Origin: a virus
Virus record (IMG/VR): IMGVR_UViG_3300044796_000040
Span: 1 to 38,042 of that record
Reading direction: 5' to 3' (one strand)
Length of the DNA stretch: 38,042 nt
The position numbers were made by a program, and so were the translations under genes. Numbering within the stretch: position 1 is the stretch's first letter; each line of letters opens with the position of its first letter. This document shows positions 7,590 to 16,425 of the stretch, piece by piece. Below the pieces are notes generated by a model. The model had not been told where the DNA came from. It saw only the letters and a program-made list of their open reading frames with translations, and did no database searches.

Positions 7590-8519
7590 ATGGCAATAAG
7601 AAACAGAACCGTTAATAGCGTAGCTTACGGATTTACAACGGCACTTCAAGACCTTTCGCCGTTGCCAATCGTGGCTTCTAGAGCTCCAATTGGGGCAGAT
7701 TCAAGCCCAGTGGGCGCGCTCTGGTGCTGGCCAGCAAATGCCCAAGTATGGGTTAATGATGGTATTATTAATGGCGTATCTCAATGGTTATTGTTAACGA
7801 CTTCTGGCGCAGCAGGTGTATTCAGTTCTCTTCTTGTTAATCCAGGCCCAGTTACCACTCAAGGAACTGGCGCAGTTAGTATATCTGGCGATGCAGTCGG
7901 TACTACTATTGGTCTCGGAGCAGGTGCGGGTGCTAAATTAATTACTATCGGTTCAGTTACTGGTGCGAGTTCATTAAGCCAATATGTAGGTTCTGGGAAC
8001 TATATTCTTGATGGTGTAGCAGGATCAACATATACCATTGGTGCATCTACTACTACTGGTACAATTACTATCGGTGGGACTGCTCAAACTGGGGCTATCA
8101 CAATTGGTGGTGGGACTGGTGCTCAAACTGTTAATCTCGCTACTGGTGGAACAGGTGCTAAAACTGTTCATATTGCTGATGGCGCGGCTGCTAATGTGGT
8201 AACTGTTGGTTCTACTACTGCTGCTTCAACTCTAACGCTTAATACTCCAACAGGAACACAAGTTGTTGCTGCAAATGGACTTGTTGCGACTGTAGGTAAT
8301 ATAACCGCAACAAATGGTAACGTAGTTCTTTCTACTGCGGCTACATTTGTACAGCTTCCTGGGCCAATTAAGATTATGTCAGGCGCTGGTGCTCCGGCTG
8401 GTGGATTAGCTGCAGAAGCTGGTGATCTCTATATAAATACTACTGGTTCTACTACTGCTACTCGTCTATACATAGCAACTGGAGCGGGTGCGTGGACGTA
8501 TATAGCTTCTAACGCGTAA
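7590..8519 (+). CDS. Tail fibre protein with tandem beta-helix-like repeats
   Basis: A 309-residue protein with ribosome site AGGAG. The N-terminal ~80 residues contain a tryptophan-rich block (L-W-C-W-P and W-V-N-D-G) shared in style with the fibre gene at 13569; this probably attaches to the tail. Residues ~85-240 are Gly/Thr/Ala/Val-rich short repeats such as T-I-T-I-G-G and T-V-N-L-A, typical of trimeric beta-helical fibres. The end (A-W-T-Y-I-A-S-N-A) resembles a fibre tip. It is first in a rightward fibre cluster running to 14831. I see no catalytic domain. Receptor specificity cannot be read. Confidence 0.7.
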   Translation: MAIRNRTVNSVAYGFTTALQDLSPLPIVASRAPIGADSSPVGALWCWPANAQVWVNDGIINGVSQWLLLTTSGAAGVFSSLLVNPGPVTTQGTGAVSISGDAVGTTIGLGAGAGAKLITIGSVTGASSLSQYVGSGNYILDGVAGSTYTIGASTTTGTITIGGTAQTGAITIGGGTGAQTVNLATGGTGAKTVHIADGAAANVVTVGSTTAASTLTLNTPTGTQVVAANGLVATVGNITATNGNVVLSTAATFVQLPGPIKIMSGAGAPAGGLAAEAGDLYINTTGSTTATRLYIATGAGAWTYIASNA

Positions 8520-8527
8520 TATCATTT

Positions 8528-8583
8528 CCTAAAAGCCCCCCTTTTAGGTCCTTTCCGCCCTAGCGTTTAGTCCGTTAGGGCGG
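8528..8583 (+). terminator. Two tandem stem-loops after the first fibre gene
   Basis: CCTAAAAG (8528-8535) pairs with CTTTTAGG (8541-8548) around five C residues. CCGCCCTA (8555-8562) pairs with TAGGGCGG (8576-8583), extendable by a G-U and a CG/CG step. Both stems are perfect, but neither is followed by a U-tract. They could slow or partly stop transcription, or protect the 3' end of the message. Confidence 0.5.
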
Positions 8584-8621
8584 TATGCTATACCCAAAAC
8601 TTTCAAACAATTAGGAGTCTC

Positions 8622-8870
8622 ATGGTTACTACTCAAATAGTTCAAATTACGATCACTAAAGGCGATTTAAACTTCGTATTCAATATGCCTGCTACTGCTA
8701 CCTGGGGAACTGCAATCGATGCTACAAATGATCTTTTAGCGGCGGTTTGCGATATGGCAAAGCAAGCAATAGGTACCCAATCTCCAACTCCTGTTGAAGC
8801 AATTCCAGAGACTTCAGGAGATACTATCGTTATAGATCCAATTGTTGAAGGAACTCAGGATGGCAATTAA
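8622..8870 (+). CDS. Small unknown protein of the fibre cluster
   Basis: An 82-residue protein with AGGAG nine bases before ATG. The first ~30 residues form beta-strands (V-Q-I-T-I-T-K-G-D-L-N-F-V-F) and the next ~25 a helix (D-A-T-N-D-L-L-A-A-V-C-D-M-A-K-Q-A). The tail is acidic and Pro-rich. I do not recognise the family. The stop overlaps the start of the next gene by 11 bases, so the two are translated together. Confidence 0.6.
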   Translation: MVTTQIVQITITKGDLNFVFNMPATATWGTAIDATNDLLAAVCDMAKQAIGTQSPTPVEAIPETSGDTIVIDPIVEGTQDGN

Positions 8871-9201
8871 TCGAGTAAAACCTTTACTACTGACCAGCAT
8901 AGCTTCTTCTACCTTGGGAGCAGCCTATCTTCCTATCAATCCTAACGGAACTGAAGGTGCTGCATTCTTTCTTAGAATCTACAACGATACCAATCAAACA
9001 ATAACGATTAGTTATGATGGCGTTAACGATCATGAACTTATGACTACAGGTACAATATACGATACTCCTACTACTCAGAACAATGCACTTCCAGCAGGAA
9101 AAGTAGCGCTATTTCCAGTGGGTCAGATTATATATGTTAAGGGAACCGCAGGAACTGGATCAGTATATCTTTCTGGCTTCTATCAACCTATAGGAGAATA
9201 G
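8860..9201 (+). CDS. Small beta-sandwich virion protein, paralogue of the next gene
   Basis: 113 residues from the ATG at 8860, which has GAAGGA upstream and overlaps the preceding gene. A longer frame from TTG at 8842 lacks support. The protein is beta-rich and shares a pattern with the following gene: F-F-L-R-I-Y-N-D-T, then S-Y-D-G-V-N-D-H, later I-Y-V-K and T-G-S-V-Y-L-S. The shared core suggests a duplicated jelly-roll-like subunit, perhaps a fibre adaptor or a decoration protein. No enzyme motif is visible. Confidence 0.65.
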   Translation: MAINRVKPLLLTSIASSTLGAAYLPINPNGTEGAAFFLRIYNDTNQTITISYDGVNDHELMTTGTIYDTPTTQNNALPAGKVALFPVGQIIYVKGTAGTGSVYLSGFYQPIGE

Positions 9202-9202
9202 T

Positions 9203-9550
9203 ATGGCAAGTGTAGCATTAGCTATTAGAATACAATTCGAGCCAGTACGATCATTAGGATTTGCTTCTATTGGCGCGGGATATATGGGTGTAGGAACTGC
9301 TATTAGCAATCCTGCTCGTCAGTTCTTTATACAGAATCTTACTGATGTAACGCTCATGTTCTCATTTGATGGAATACACGATCATTTCCCATTGCCAACC
9401 AATGGATTCCTTCTTGATGATATAACGAGCAATAAGACACAACTTGGTGGATTCTATCTTGCTGAGGGAACTCGTTTGTATGTGAAAGAAATTGGAGCCC
9501 CTTCAACTGGTTCTGTTTATTTCAGTATCATGTATGGCAGTGACGTTTAA
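9203..9550 (+). CDS. Small beta-sandwich virion protein, paralogue of the previous gene
   Basis: 115 residues, with the start one base after the previous stop and a GGAG-containing ribosome site in the upstream gene. Motifs match its neighbour: F-F-I-Q-N-L-T-D-V-T, then S-F-D-G-I-H-D-H, then L-Y-V-K and T-G-S-V-Y-F-S. Identity is modest, so the duplication is old. An HNH nuclease gene has inserted just after it. A fibre-attachment or collar role is inferred from position. Confidence 0.65.
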   Translation: MASVALAIRIQFEPVRSLGFASIGAGYMGVGTAISNPARQFFIQNLTDVTLMFSFDGIHDHFPLPTNGFLLDDITSNKTQLGGFYLAEGTRLYVKEIGAPSTGSVYFSIMYGSDV

Positions 9551-9565
9551 AAAATTGGAGATAGT

Positions 9566-10048
9566 ATGTCGTTTGGGCCGAAGCAAACTTTACAAGAAGG
9601 TTTTGAAAAATTCGTTGTAAAGAATCCCGAAGGATGTTGGGAGTGGAAAGGCTGCAGGCCTAAAAATCCTGGTTATGGTCAATTCCGTCATGGATCAAAG
9701 TTAGAGCGTGCTCATAGAGCGTCATGGATGATTCATTTTGGAGATATACCTAAGGGAATATTTGTATTACATAAATGTGATAACCATGAATGTTCTAATC
9801 CCGAGCATTTATTTTTAGGAACTAATTTAGATAATATAAAAGATATGTTATCTAAAAATAGACATCCCACTATTGGTAAAAAAGGAAATAATCTTGGAAA
9901 GAGATTAAATGAGGATCAAGTTAGAGAAATAAGAAAACTTGGATCAGAAAAAAATATCTCTGCTAAAGAAATGGCCACTTTGTTTAAAGTTAATCCAGTT
10001 ACAATCAGAGAAATTTTAAGAATAAATTCTTGGAAGGATTTACAATGA
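9566..10048 (+). CDS. Free-standing HNH homing endonuclease with HTH tail
   Basis: 160 residues with ribosome site GGAG seven bases before ATG. The HNH core is at residues ~20-95: C-W-E-W-K-G, Y-G-Q-F, A-H-R-A-S-W, then V-L-H-K-C-D-N, C-S-N-P-E-H-L-F-L-G-T. Residues ~110-155 form a helix-turn-helix ending I-N-S-W-K-D-L, as in other phage HNH nucleases. The stop codon shares bases with the start of the 1179-residue fibre gene (ATGA), and the fibre's ribosome site AAGGA lies inside this gene. The insertion is thus precisely tucked in front of the fibre without breaking it. Confidence 0.85.
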   Translation: MSFGPKQTLQEGFEKFVVKNPEGCWEWKGCRPKNPGYGQFRHGSKLERAHRASWMIHFGDIPKGIFVLHKCDNHECSNPEHLFLGTNLDNIKDMLSKNRHPTIGKKGNNLGKRLNEDQVREIRKLGSEKNISAKEMATLFKVNPVTIREILRINSWKDLQ

Positions 10049-13000
10049 GCCAAAGCGGCAGTTTTTTTAAACAAACAATAATCCCACCTGGAACCTATGT
10101 AGAGACCTTAACTGGTGACCTAGGAGGTCCAATAGCCCCAGATGGTGCGGGTAATATTAATGTCATAGCGGGAGTATCTACTTTAAATAGTGGCTCTTCG
10201 GTTGATATCACTGGAATAGGCCATACTTTAACGCTCAATGTTACCGATGCGTTGGGTAATACAATTATTGGTCTTGATTCTGGTAATCCATCTCTGGCAG
10301 GAAATAACTCAACAGGACTAGGATTCGATGTTTTACCCAATCTATTGACGGGTAATGGAAATTTGGCACTAGGATATCAATCCGGCTCAAACTACACTGG
10401 CAGTGAAAGCAATAATATCTTGCTCTCTAATGCAGGGGTGTTGGGTGAATCAGGAGTTACTAGAATAGGTACGGCTCAAACAGCATTCTATGCTGTTGGT
10501 ATCGATGATGTGGCACTTACTACTGCAAATGTTGTTACTGAATCAGGGAATCAACTTGGAACTGCGGTGATAACTGCGGGAACTAATATCACTATTGATG
10601 CTGCATCAATGCCAAACCAAATCATTATCAATAGTACAGGCGGTGGTGGGGATGTAACAATAACTACTGATGATGCCAATGTTCAAACAGGCCCGGCATT
10701 CAATCTTTTAGCAGACAGCCCATTATTACATAACGGATCAACCGTAAACTTTACGGGCGATGGCGCAACGAACATGTATTTCAATACTACCGATTCGAGT
10801 GCGAATATTATCATTGGTCTGAATGCAGGTAATACGTCTCTTTTGGGGGATGGTGCGTCATACAACACCTCTGTAGGTGCTGGAAATATGCAGCCATTAA
10901 CTACGGGTTCTGAAAATTGTGCGTTTGGGTATGGAGCCCTGAATAACGCCAATACTTCTATTGACTGCGTAGCCGTTGGATTTGAATCCATGATCACTGA
11001 TACGGCCTCATTAGCAACAATTGCAGTAGGTCCACAAGCGTTGTATCAAATCAACGGCGCTGATTACACGATTGGAATTGGGTACCAAGCTGGTGCTAAC
11101 TATACAAGTACAGAATCCAATAACATCGTCATCAATGCACTATCTACTACTGTTACGGGTGAACAAAACACCTGCAGGATTGGGGATGGCACAGGGACTG
11201 GGCAACAGCAGCTTCAAGCTACTTATATATCTGGTATTGATGGCGTAGCTCTTACTACTGCAAATGTAGTTACTGAAGCAGGAAACCAGCTAGGAACTGC
11301 GGTCATTACAGCGGGCTCTGGCATATCAGTAACGCCAGGCGCTAATACGATTACTATTGCTGCCACTGGCGGTGGAGCTGGTACTATAACTGGTAATGAT
11401 GGTACTCCAGAAGCACAAGTAGCAGGGAATTGGAATATTCTTACAGCTAACTCTAATATAGGATTTGTAGGAAGCGCAGGAACTGAAACTTTGGATTTCA
11501 TTGGAGATGCTAATGCGAATATAATTTTGGGATCTCTGAGTTATCCTAGTACTCTTACTGGTTCTGACAATACAGGGCTTGGATTTGAATCTCTTATTAC
11601 ATTGAACTCATCGTCTGGAAGTGGAAATACAGGCATAGGATCTTATTCATTTTCTAATATAAGCACTGAATCAGGAAATACGGGCGTAGGAGGTTGGTCG
11701 GGTCAGTTATTCTATCTAGGAGGCTCGTATAATACATGTATTGGCTATTATTCTGGCGGCGAAATAAGTGGTTTTGGAACCGGATCTTACAATACATTTC
11801 TGGGTACTAATACAGCAAATAACTATAATAGCGCTGAGTCCAACAATATTCTTATAAATAGCCTAGGTGTAGTTGGTGAATCAAATGTATTGAGAATATG
11901 CGATTCGGCTAATACATCTACAGGAACACCATTATCTGCAACCTATATCGGTGGTATTGATGGTGTTGCGCTGACAACAGCGAACGTAGTAACAGAAGTA
12001 GGAGATCATCTTGGAACTGCTGTTCTAACTGCTGGTGCTGGTATTAGCATTGATGCTGCCTCAACGCCCAATCAGATTATTATTACTAATACTGGTGGTG
12101 GCGGTGGCATTACGACCATTAATGGCGATACAGGTAACACTGGAGCGTCAACTACACCAACGATATATGCTGATAATGCAGCACTAAATTGTGGCAGCAC
12201 AGTTTTATTTGTAGGAGATAATGCTTCTACACTAACGCTCAATGTTACCGATGCGTTGGGTAACGTGATTATTGGTCTTGATTCTGGTAATGCGACAATT
12301 ACAGGCACAGATAACACAATAATCGGACCCCATAGTGGTGGCGCATTAACTTCCGGGGTAAATAATACTCAAATTGGGGGTTATGGAATGCCATCTCTGA
12401 CCTCTGGATCTTTTAATTTTGGCGCAGGGGCTGCTTTTTATTCTCTAACTACAGGCAGTAATAATTTCGGACTAGGTCAAAATACTCTTTTTGGATTAGT
12501 AAGTGGTGATTTTAACACTTGTGTAGGTGTAAATTCTGGGTATAGCTATACTTCAAATGAATCATCCAATATTATTTTTGGCGGCAATCAAGGATTTGCA
12601 GGAGACCAAAATACCCTAAGGATTGGTAATGGTACCGGATCTTCTCCTACCCAATTATCTCGCGCATTTATCTCTGGCATTGATGGAGTTGCTCTCACTA
12701 CTGCAAATGTTGTAACAGAATCCGGAGATCAACTAGGTACGGCTGTTTTGACTGCGGGAACTGGTATAAGTATTACTCCAGGCGCTAATACGATTACTAT
12801 TGATAATACTTCTCCCGCATCAGGGATCACTATTGCATTCGACAATGCTCAATATACACAACAGACTCCTTTCCCTAATTGTATTATAGATTTTGGAGAT
12901 ACGGGGGGAGCCCGAGGTTATAACGTAGGATTCGGTTCTTCGCCAAACTTCAATATTAATGTTAATGGAAGATTGAATACATTTCTGGGCTATAATGCTA

Positions 13001-13584
13001 TGAATGCGGCAGGAAATGGTGATGGAAATGTCGCTATAGGGGCCGATGCATTATCAAATTTAGCAACTACAGGTTATGCAAATGTTGCTATTGGGATAGG
13101 AGCTGGTCAGAGTTACACAACTACAGAATATTATAATATATGCATAAATAACCCAGGAGTAATTGGTGATCAAACAACTACGCGAATAGGTGCTCTTAAT
13201 TCTCAAACAGCTTGTTATATTAGCGGAATAACCGGTGTGAATGTTTCCGGCGCAGCGGTATTTGTTACTGGAGGAGACCAATTAGGGATTGTTGTATCGT
13301 CTCGCAAGTACAAAGACAATATCGAAGATATGGGATCAAAGAGCGAAGATATCTATAAGCTCAGGCCAACTACATTTACCTACAAAGAATCAACTGATAC
13401 ACGTTATGGCCTCATTGCTGAAGAAGTGGCTGAAGTGTTTCCTAATTTGGTTGTTTATGATCAGTCTGGTGATCCACAGACCGTTATGTACCATGAATTG
13501 CCTTCATTATTACTCAATGAAATTCAGAAGTTAAGAAAAGAAATTGATGAACTCAAAAAGGAGAGAATATGTCAAACGCCTTAA
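10045..13584 (+). CDS. Long tail fibre with ~240-residue repeats and S74 chaperone domain
   Basis: 1179 residues from the ATG at 10045, which has AAGGA seven bases upstream; the frame opens earlier at a TTG without support. The body has about four repeats of ~240 residues. Each carries YadA-head-like N-T-x-I-G and T-G-S-x-N strands, then a linker G-I-D-G-V-A-L-T-T-A-N-V-V-T-E, then an A-G-x-G-I-S strand. The linker begins near 10498, 11233, 11953 and 12676. Residues ~1090-1179 are a peptidase S74 intramolecular chaperone: S-S-R-K-Y-K-D-N-I, L-R-P-T-T-F-T-Y and G-L-I-A-E-E-V. These domains trimerise the fibre and then usually cut themselves off at a serine. The final ~25 residues are coiled coil. 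It is probably the main receptor fibre. Confidence 0.85.
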   Translation: MSQSGSFFKQTIIPPGTYVETLTGDLGGPIAPDGAGNINVIAGVSTLNSGSSVDITGIGHTLTLNVTDALGNTIIGLDSGNPSLAGNNSTGLGFDVLPNLLTGNGNLALGYQSGSNYTGSESNNILLSNAGVLGESGVTRIGTAQTAFYAVGIDDVALTTANVVTESGNQLGTAVITAGTNITIDAASMPNQIIINSTGGGGDVTITTDDANVQTGPAFNLLADSPLLHNGSTVNFTGDGATNMYFNTTDSSANIIIGLNAGNTSLLGDGASYNTSVGAGNMQPLTTGSENCAFGYGALNNANTSIDCVAVGFESMITDTASLATIAVGPQALYQINGADYTIGIGYQAGANYTSTESNNIVINALSTTVTGEQNTCRIGDGTGTGQQQLQATYISGIDGVALTTANVVTEAGNQLGTAVITAGSGISVTPGANTITIAATGGGAGTITGNDGTPEAQVAGNWNILTANSNIGFVGSAGTETLDFIGDANANIILGSLSYPSTLTGSDNTGLGFESLITLNSSSGSGNTGIGSYSFSNISTESGNTGVGGWSGQLFYLGGSYNTCIGYYSGGEISGFGTGSYNTFLGTNTANNYNSAESNNILINSLGVVGESNVLRICDSANTSTGTPLSATYIGGIDGVALTTANVVTEVGDHLGTAVLTAGAGISIDAASTPNQIIITNTGGGGGITTINGDTGNTGASTTPTIYADNAALNCGSTVLFVGDNASTLTLNVTDALGNVIIGLDSGNATITGTDNTIIGPHSGGALTSGVNNTQIGGYGMPSLTSGSFNFGAGAAFYSLTTGSNNFGLGQNTLFGLVSGDFNTCVGVNSGYSYTSNESSNIIFGGNQGFAGDQNTLRIGNGTGSSPTQLSRAFISGIDGVALTTANVVTESGDQLGTAVLTAGTGISITPGANTITIDNTSPASGITIAFDNAQYTQQTPFPNCIIDFGDTGGARGYNVGFGSSPNFNINVNGRLNTFLGYNAMNAAGNGDGNVAIGADALSNLATTGYANVAIGIGAGQSYTTTEYYNICINNPGVIGDQTTTRIGALNSQTACYISGITGVNVSGAAVFVTGGDQLGIVVSSRKYKDNIEDMGSKSEDIYKLRPTTFTYKESTDTRYGLIAEEVAEVFPNLVVYDQSGDPQTVMYHELPSLLLNEIQKLRKEIDELKKERICQTP
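10231..12810 (+). repeat. Internal ~720-bp repeats of the long fibre gene
   Basis: The linker module recurs with starts near 10498, 11233, 11953 and 12676, a spacing of 720-735 bp. Within the units, the 57-bp segments 10231-10287 and 12235-12291 differ at only four bases, far less than the rest of the units. A short segment near 11338 recurs near 12779. This points to duplication followed by divergence, with local gene conversion or recent copying. Confidence 0.7.
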
Positions 13585-14831
13585 GTGGAAAATCGTCATT
13601 AGCCTATCAAGGGACTAATGCGCCTACTCCTCCTAATTTATTCTTCTACCCACGGGCCCCTACTCCTCAGAACTATACAGGTTTTGAGATTGGGGACTTC
13701 TGGGTCTACAGAGTCTCTCAAGTAAGCAACATGAATCAGCTCTGGGTTCTTATGGGCAAAGCAGGCAATGTAGCCAATTGGGTATTACTATCCAATAGCA
13801 TAGGGGCATTGCTTGGTCTTACCGGAAATACTGGCGGACTTGTAGGGCCAACACTCGGAAACATTAATATCGTTGGAACTGGTGATATTTCAGTGGCTGG
13901 TAATCCAGGAACTTCTACTCTTACTATTAGTCTTGCAGGCGCTGGAAATATCGTCAGTACACTGACGGGTAACTCCGGTGGGGCGGTATCTCCATCAGCA
14001 GGTAATATCAATGTTATTGGTGACGGTGTTGGTATAACTATTGCTGGTAATCCGGGAACTCATACACTGACCGCTTCTTTAGTAGGTGGTGGTGAGGCTG
14101 CTCAATCATTTATTACTTCTCCTGCTACAGGTACTGCTACTCCTAATGCTGGTGTTCTGACATTTGCAGGGACCGGTGGTATAACTACTTCAGCTGCTGG
14201 TCATACGGTAACTATTACTGGATCTGGAGGAACGTTAACGTCGCTTACTACAAGTACTGATGGGAATGTAGTCACTCCAACCGCAGGAAATATTAACCTT
14301 CAGGCTGGAACCAATACGACTATTACAGGAACAGTAGGACCAAATACAGTAACTATTAATGTTCCTGGTGGCGCCACAAGAGTCAATTTCTTGGCTTATC
14401 TTAATACAATGGTTTCAAATGTAACAGGTGATGGCACTAATTACCGTGTGATATTTGATACTGCTACAGTAAATACTGGTGGAGGTTATAGTACAGGAAC
14501 AGGTATCTTTACTGCACCAGTAACCGGAGTATATATCTTCTCTACTGGAACGACGCTTACCAATTTGAATAATGCTTCATTTACTGAATCCGGAATGTAC
14601 ATAAGTCAATTTGGTACAACACCATTCGTTATGTCTGATCTGAATATTTTTGCAGTTCAAGATGCAGTATCTAATAAATACACTATGAATGGAACGGTTA
14701 TATTACCTTTAACAGCTGGTCAAACTGCATCTGTATTTGTATATGTATCAGGTGTATCAAAGACTGTTGGCGTTGATGGATTAATTGCAACGAATAGGCA
14801 GTCTTGGTTTAGTGGATCATTATTGATATAA
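13569..14831 (+). CDS. Tail fibre with C1q-like C-terminal domain
   Basis: 420 residues, starting 16 bases before the end of the long fibre with GGAGAG upstream. The N-terminal ~80 residues hold W-V-Y-R-V-S and W-V-L-L-S, an attachment block. Residues ~80-270 contain four or five repeats of a ~45-residue module (L-T-G-N-x-G-G, G-N-I-N-V/I, then an A-G-N-P-G-T strand). Residues ~275-420 look like a C1q/TNF-type jelly roll: N-F-L-A-Y-L, G-D-G-T-N-Y-R-V-I-F-D, then G-I-F-T-A-P-V-T-G-V-Y-I-F. C1q-like tips trimerise and bind ligands on cell surfaces. It ends the rightward late unit before a strong terminator. Confidence 0.8.
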   Translation: MSNALSGKSSLAYQGTNAPTPPNLFFYPRAPTPQNYTGFEIGDFWVYRVSQVSNMNQLWVLMGKAGNVANWVLLSNSIGALLGLTGNTGGLVGPTLGNINIVGTGDISVAGNPGTSTLTISLAGAGNIVSTLTGNSGGAVSPSAGNINVIGDGVGITIAGNPGTHTLTASLVGGGEAAQSFITSPATGTATPNAGVLTFAGTGGITTSAAGHTVTITGSGGTLTSLTTSTDGNVVTPTAGNINLQAGTNTTITGTVGPNTVTINVPGGATRVNFLAYLNTMVSNVTGDGTNYRVIFDTATVNTGGGYSTGTGIFTAPVTGVYIFSTGTTLTNLNNASFTESGMYISQFGTTPFVMSDLNIFAVQDAVSNKYTMNGTVILPLTAGQTASVFVYVSGVSKTVGVDGLIATNRQSWFSGSLLI

Positions 14832-14850
14832 CTATTTATCATCAAAACGC

Positions 14851-14887
14851 CCCTCTCTCCTCGAAGGAAGGAGAAAGGGGTTGTTTA
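14851..14887. terminator. Terminator between convergent units
   Basis: CCCCTCTCTCCT (14851-14862) pairs with AGGAGAAAGGGG (14870-14881), 11 of 12 pairs with a 7-nt loop, followed by TTGTTT. It ends the fibre operon. A second small hairpin follows at 14893-14908 (CCAGTA/TACTGG with a TTTC loop). The leftward gene ends at 14929, so this stretch may act in both directions. Confidence 0.75.
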
Positions 14888-14928
14888 AGACCCAGTATTT
14901 CTACTGGAAGCAGCGCCTAACCATAGGG

Positions 14929-15222
14929 CTAATCTGTAAAATCTTCACCAAATAGTTGGTTAAAGATATCTTCTGTGTATTCATCGAATTTATCATCTTC
15001 GAACGTTCCCATCAATTGCCAATCGGGATTGTTTGCATCATGAGAGAATTGAACATATAGATCGAATTTAGTGGCATTCACTACTTTACATGGAGTACCA
15101 AATGGATATTGATCAAACTTATTGGGTATACCCCATCGTGTGATAATATTATTAGTCATATAGCTCTCTCCTTGTTCTACCGATGTATTTAGTAATACTA
15201 CGAACAACATTAACTTAATCAT
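14929..15222 (-). CDS. Small protein with hydrophobic N-terminus; two in-frame starts
   Basis: The upstream ATG (15222, MIKLM...) has GAGGAG five bases away and gives 97 residues beginning with a hydrophobic segment, M-L-F-V-V-L-L, like a short signal or anchor. A second in-frame ATG at 15159 (MTNN...) has its own AAGGAGAG site and would give a 76-residue soluble form. The body is acidic and aromatic, with W-G-I-P-N and a D/E-rich tail. There is no lipobox cysteine. It is the last gene of the leftward operon, two bases after a small membrane protein. Function unknown; a membrane/soluble dual product is possible. Confidence 0.55.
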   Translation of the reverse strand: MIKLMLFVVLLNTSVEQGESYMTNNIITRWGIPNKFDQYPFGTPCKVVNATKFDLYVQFSHDANNPDWQLMGTFEDDKFDEYTEDIFNQLFGEDFTD

Positions 15223-15224
15223 TA

Positions 15225-15398
15225 TTACTCCTCTATCCAATTTAATTCTTGCTCATCATAAAATAAGCATATTTCCTGTTGTACACTTTCCAAAGCAGCT
15301 ATTCGTTCATGATTAATGTGCAATAGTGTAATGACCAGCATGAGTATCACGCATAACATTATCTTAAACACAATATTCAACCACTCATGCAATGTCAT
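15225..15398 (-). CDS. 57-residue single-span membrane protein
   Basis: Starts at the ATG at 15398 with AGGTG upstream. Residues ~9-28 (I-V-F-K-I-M-L-C-V-I-L-M-L-V-I-T-L-L) form one transmembrane helix near the N-terminus, followed by a helical, Glu/Gln-rich tail. Its stop is TAA, and the next gene's ATG follows after two bases. N-in topology with a helical periplasmic tail is like an inner-membrane spanin, but it is shorter than usual and the partner gene lacks a lipobox. I list it as an unknown membrane protein. Confidence 0.5.
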   Translation of the reverse strand: MTLHEWLNIVFKIMLCVILMLVITLLHINHERIAALESVQQEICLFYDEQELNWIEE

Positions 15399-15441
15399 TG
15401 ATTACTTTCACCTACAGGCTTTCCTACTTTTACTAATAGAA

Positions 15442-16179
15442 TTATTTGTTATTACGAAGATGTTTTATCTCACGTATTCTTTTCATCGATGCATGGTATT
15501 TACTCTTAGGGAGATCTGCCAGATTCTGAATTTTCAATCCATCAAGAATCATTTCTGCAATATCGCTATATTCAGCAAGTTCCATCTCCATTTCTTCAAG
15601 TTGATCTTTACTGATAGTCTCAGCAGTTTCTTCTCGAGGATTATATTTTGTATTTAGAGCGACGCCCTTAGCGAATGTATCTCTATGTACTGCAACGCTT
15701 GCTTCTCCATCGTCATCTTCATCGCCAACAACTACGCCAACCAACGATACATAGCACATGCGCTTCATATATGTGACCGTAGAAGACAAACTTTGTATAT
15801 CGTTCTTTGGCGGTACTATGCGAACTTTAGACTGCATCCATTCGCCAGAATTATGCATCATCTTAGTGGTAAGCCACTGACCCTCATCGTTATTCGTGAT
15901 TATCTGGACGATCGACAAACCATTCTTAGTCAAAGCTGGTCTAGATGCCTGAACCACCGACATCAAATCAGCATAAGCACTTTTAAAGTAGGGATTACTT
16001 TTGTTCTGACTGGCGACATCAAACTCAGACTGTGCTTTTGCTAAAGCAGTAGCAAGCTCTTTAATATCAGCAGATGAATTTGCCTCAGGAGAGATGATCT
16101 TGCTGTCGCTCATAGCTTGGATCTTCTTTAAAAGATCGTTGATCATATCCTGAATTCTTATTAGTTCTTGTGTTTCCAT
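15442..16179 (-). CDS. erf: Erf-family single-strand annealing protein
   Basis: 245 residues. Residues ~38-160 match the ERF superfamily: I-K-E-L-A-T-A-L-A-K-A-Q-S-E-F, N-P-Y-F-K-S-x-Y-A-D-L, the L-x-x-x-G-L-S-I-V-Q strand, and S-S-x-x-T-Y-M-K-R followed by G-D-E-D-D-D-G-E. Erf proteins form rings that anneal complementary strands, allowing phage recombination and circularisation without RecA. The C-terminal ~80 residues are a charged helical tail. AGG lies eight bases before ATG. It sits in the leftward operon and pairs functionally with the RusA resolvase encoded at 21096. Confidence 0.9.
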   Translation of the reverse strand: METQELIRIQDMINDLLKKIQAMSDSKIISPEANSSADIKELATALAKAQSEFDVASQNKSNPYFKSAYADLMSVVQASRPALTKNGLSIVQIITNNDEGQWLTTKMMHNSGEWMQSKVRIVPPKNDIQSLSSTVTYMKRMCYVSLVGVVVGDEDDDGEASVAVHRDTFAKGVALNTKYNPREETAETISKDQLEEMEMELAEYSDIAEMILDGLKIQNLADLPKSKYHASMKRIREIKHLRNNK

Positions 16180-16182
16180 TAT

Positions 16183-16425
16183 CTACCTAACTAATTTTAT
16201 AATAACAGTCGCTATACTCACAATGGAAGCCATAATACACGCTCCCAAGAGAATTCCAACAAGAGGATTCGGCTCTTCATAATTTTTGATAGCCTCTTCA
16301 TACTTATGTGTTAATTTAATTAAGATCTTGCTCTTATCTTTCATCTGCAGAGTGGCAGATTTCAAATCATTGAGAACATCTCGGATCTCTTGATCGTGCT
16401 GATTAAAGCAATCACATTTCTTCAT
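16183..16425 (-). CDS. Small C-terminally anchored membrane protein
   Basis: 80 residues. The N-terminus has C-D-C, followed by a long amphipathic helix (~residues 10-50) likely to be coiled coil. Residues ~55-76 form a hydrophobic segment, so the protein is tail-anchored or C-out. Its start overlaps the previous gene's stop as ATGA. It precedes erf with only a few bases between. No family recognised. Confidence 0.6.
   Translation of the reverse strand: MKKCDCFNQHDQEIRDVLNDLKSATLQMKDKSKILIKLTHKYEEAIKNYEEPNPLVGILLGACIMASIVSIATVIIKLVR

Noticed and set aside
10095-14011. Several minus-strand frames of 80-100 codons under the fibre genes
   Set aside because: They are rich in Pro, Ala, Val and Ser from reverse reading of Gly/Thr/Asn-rich repeats and have no start signals.
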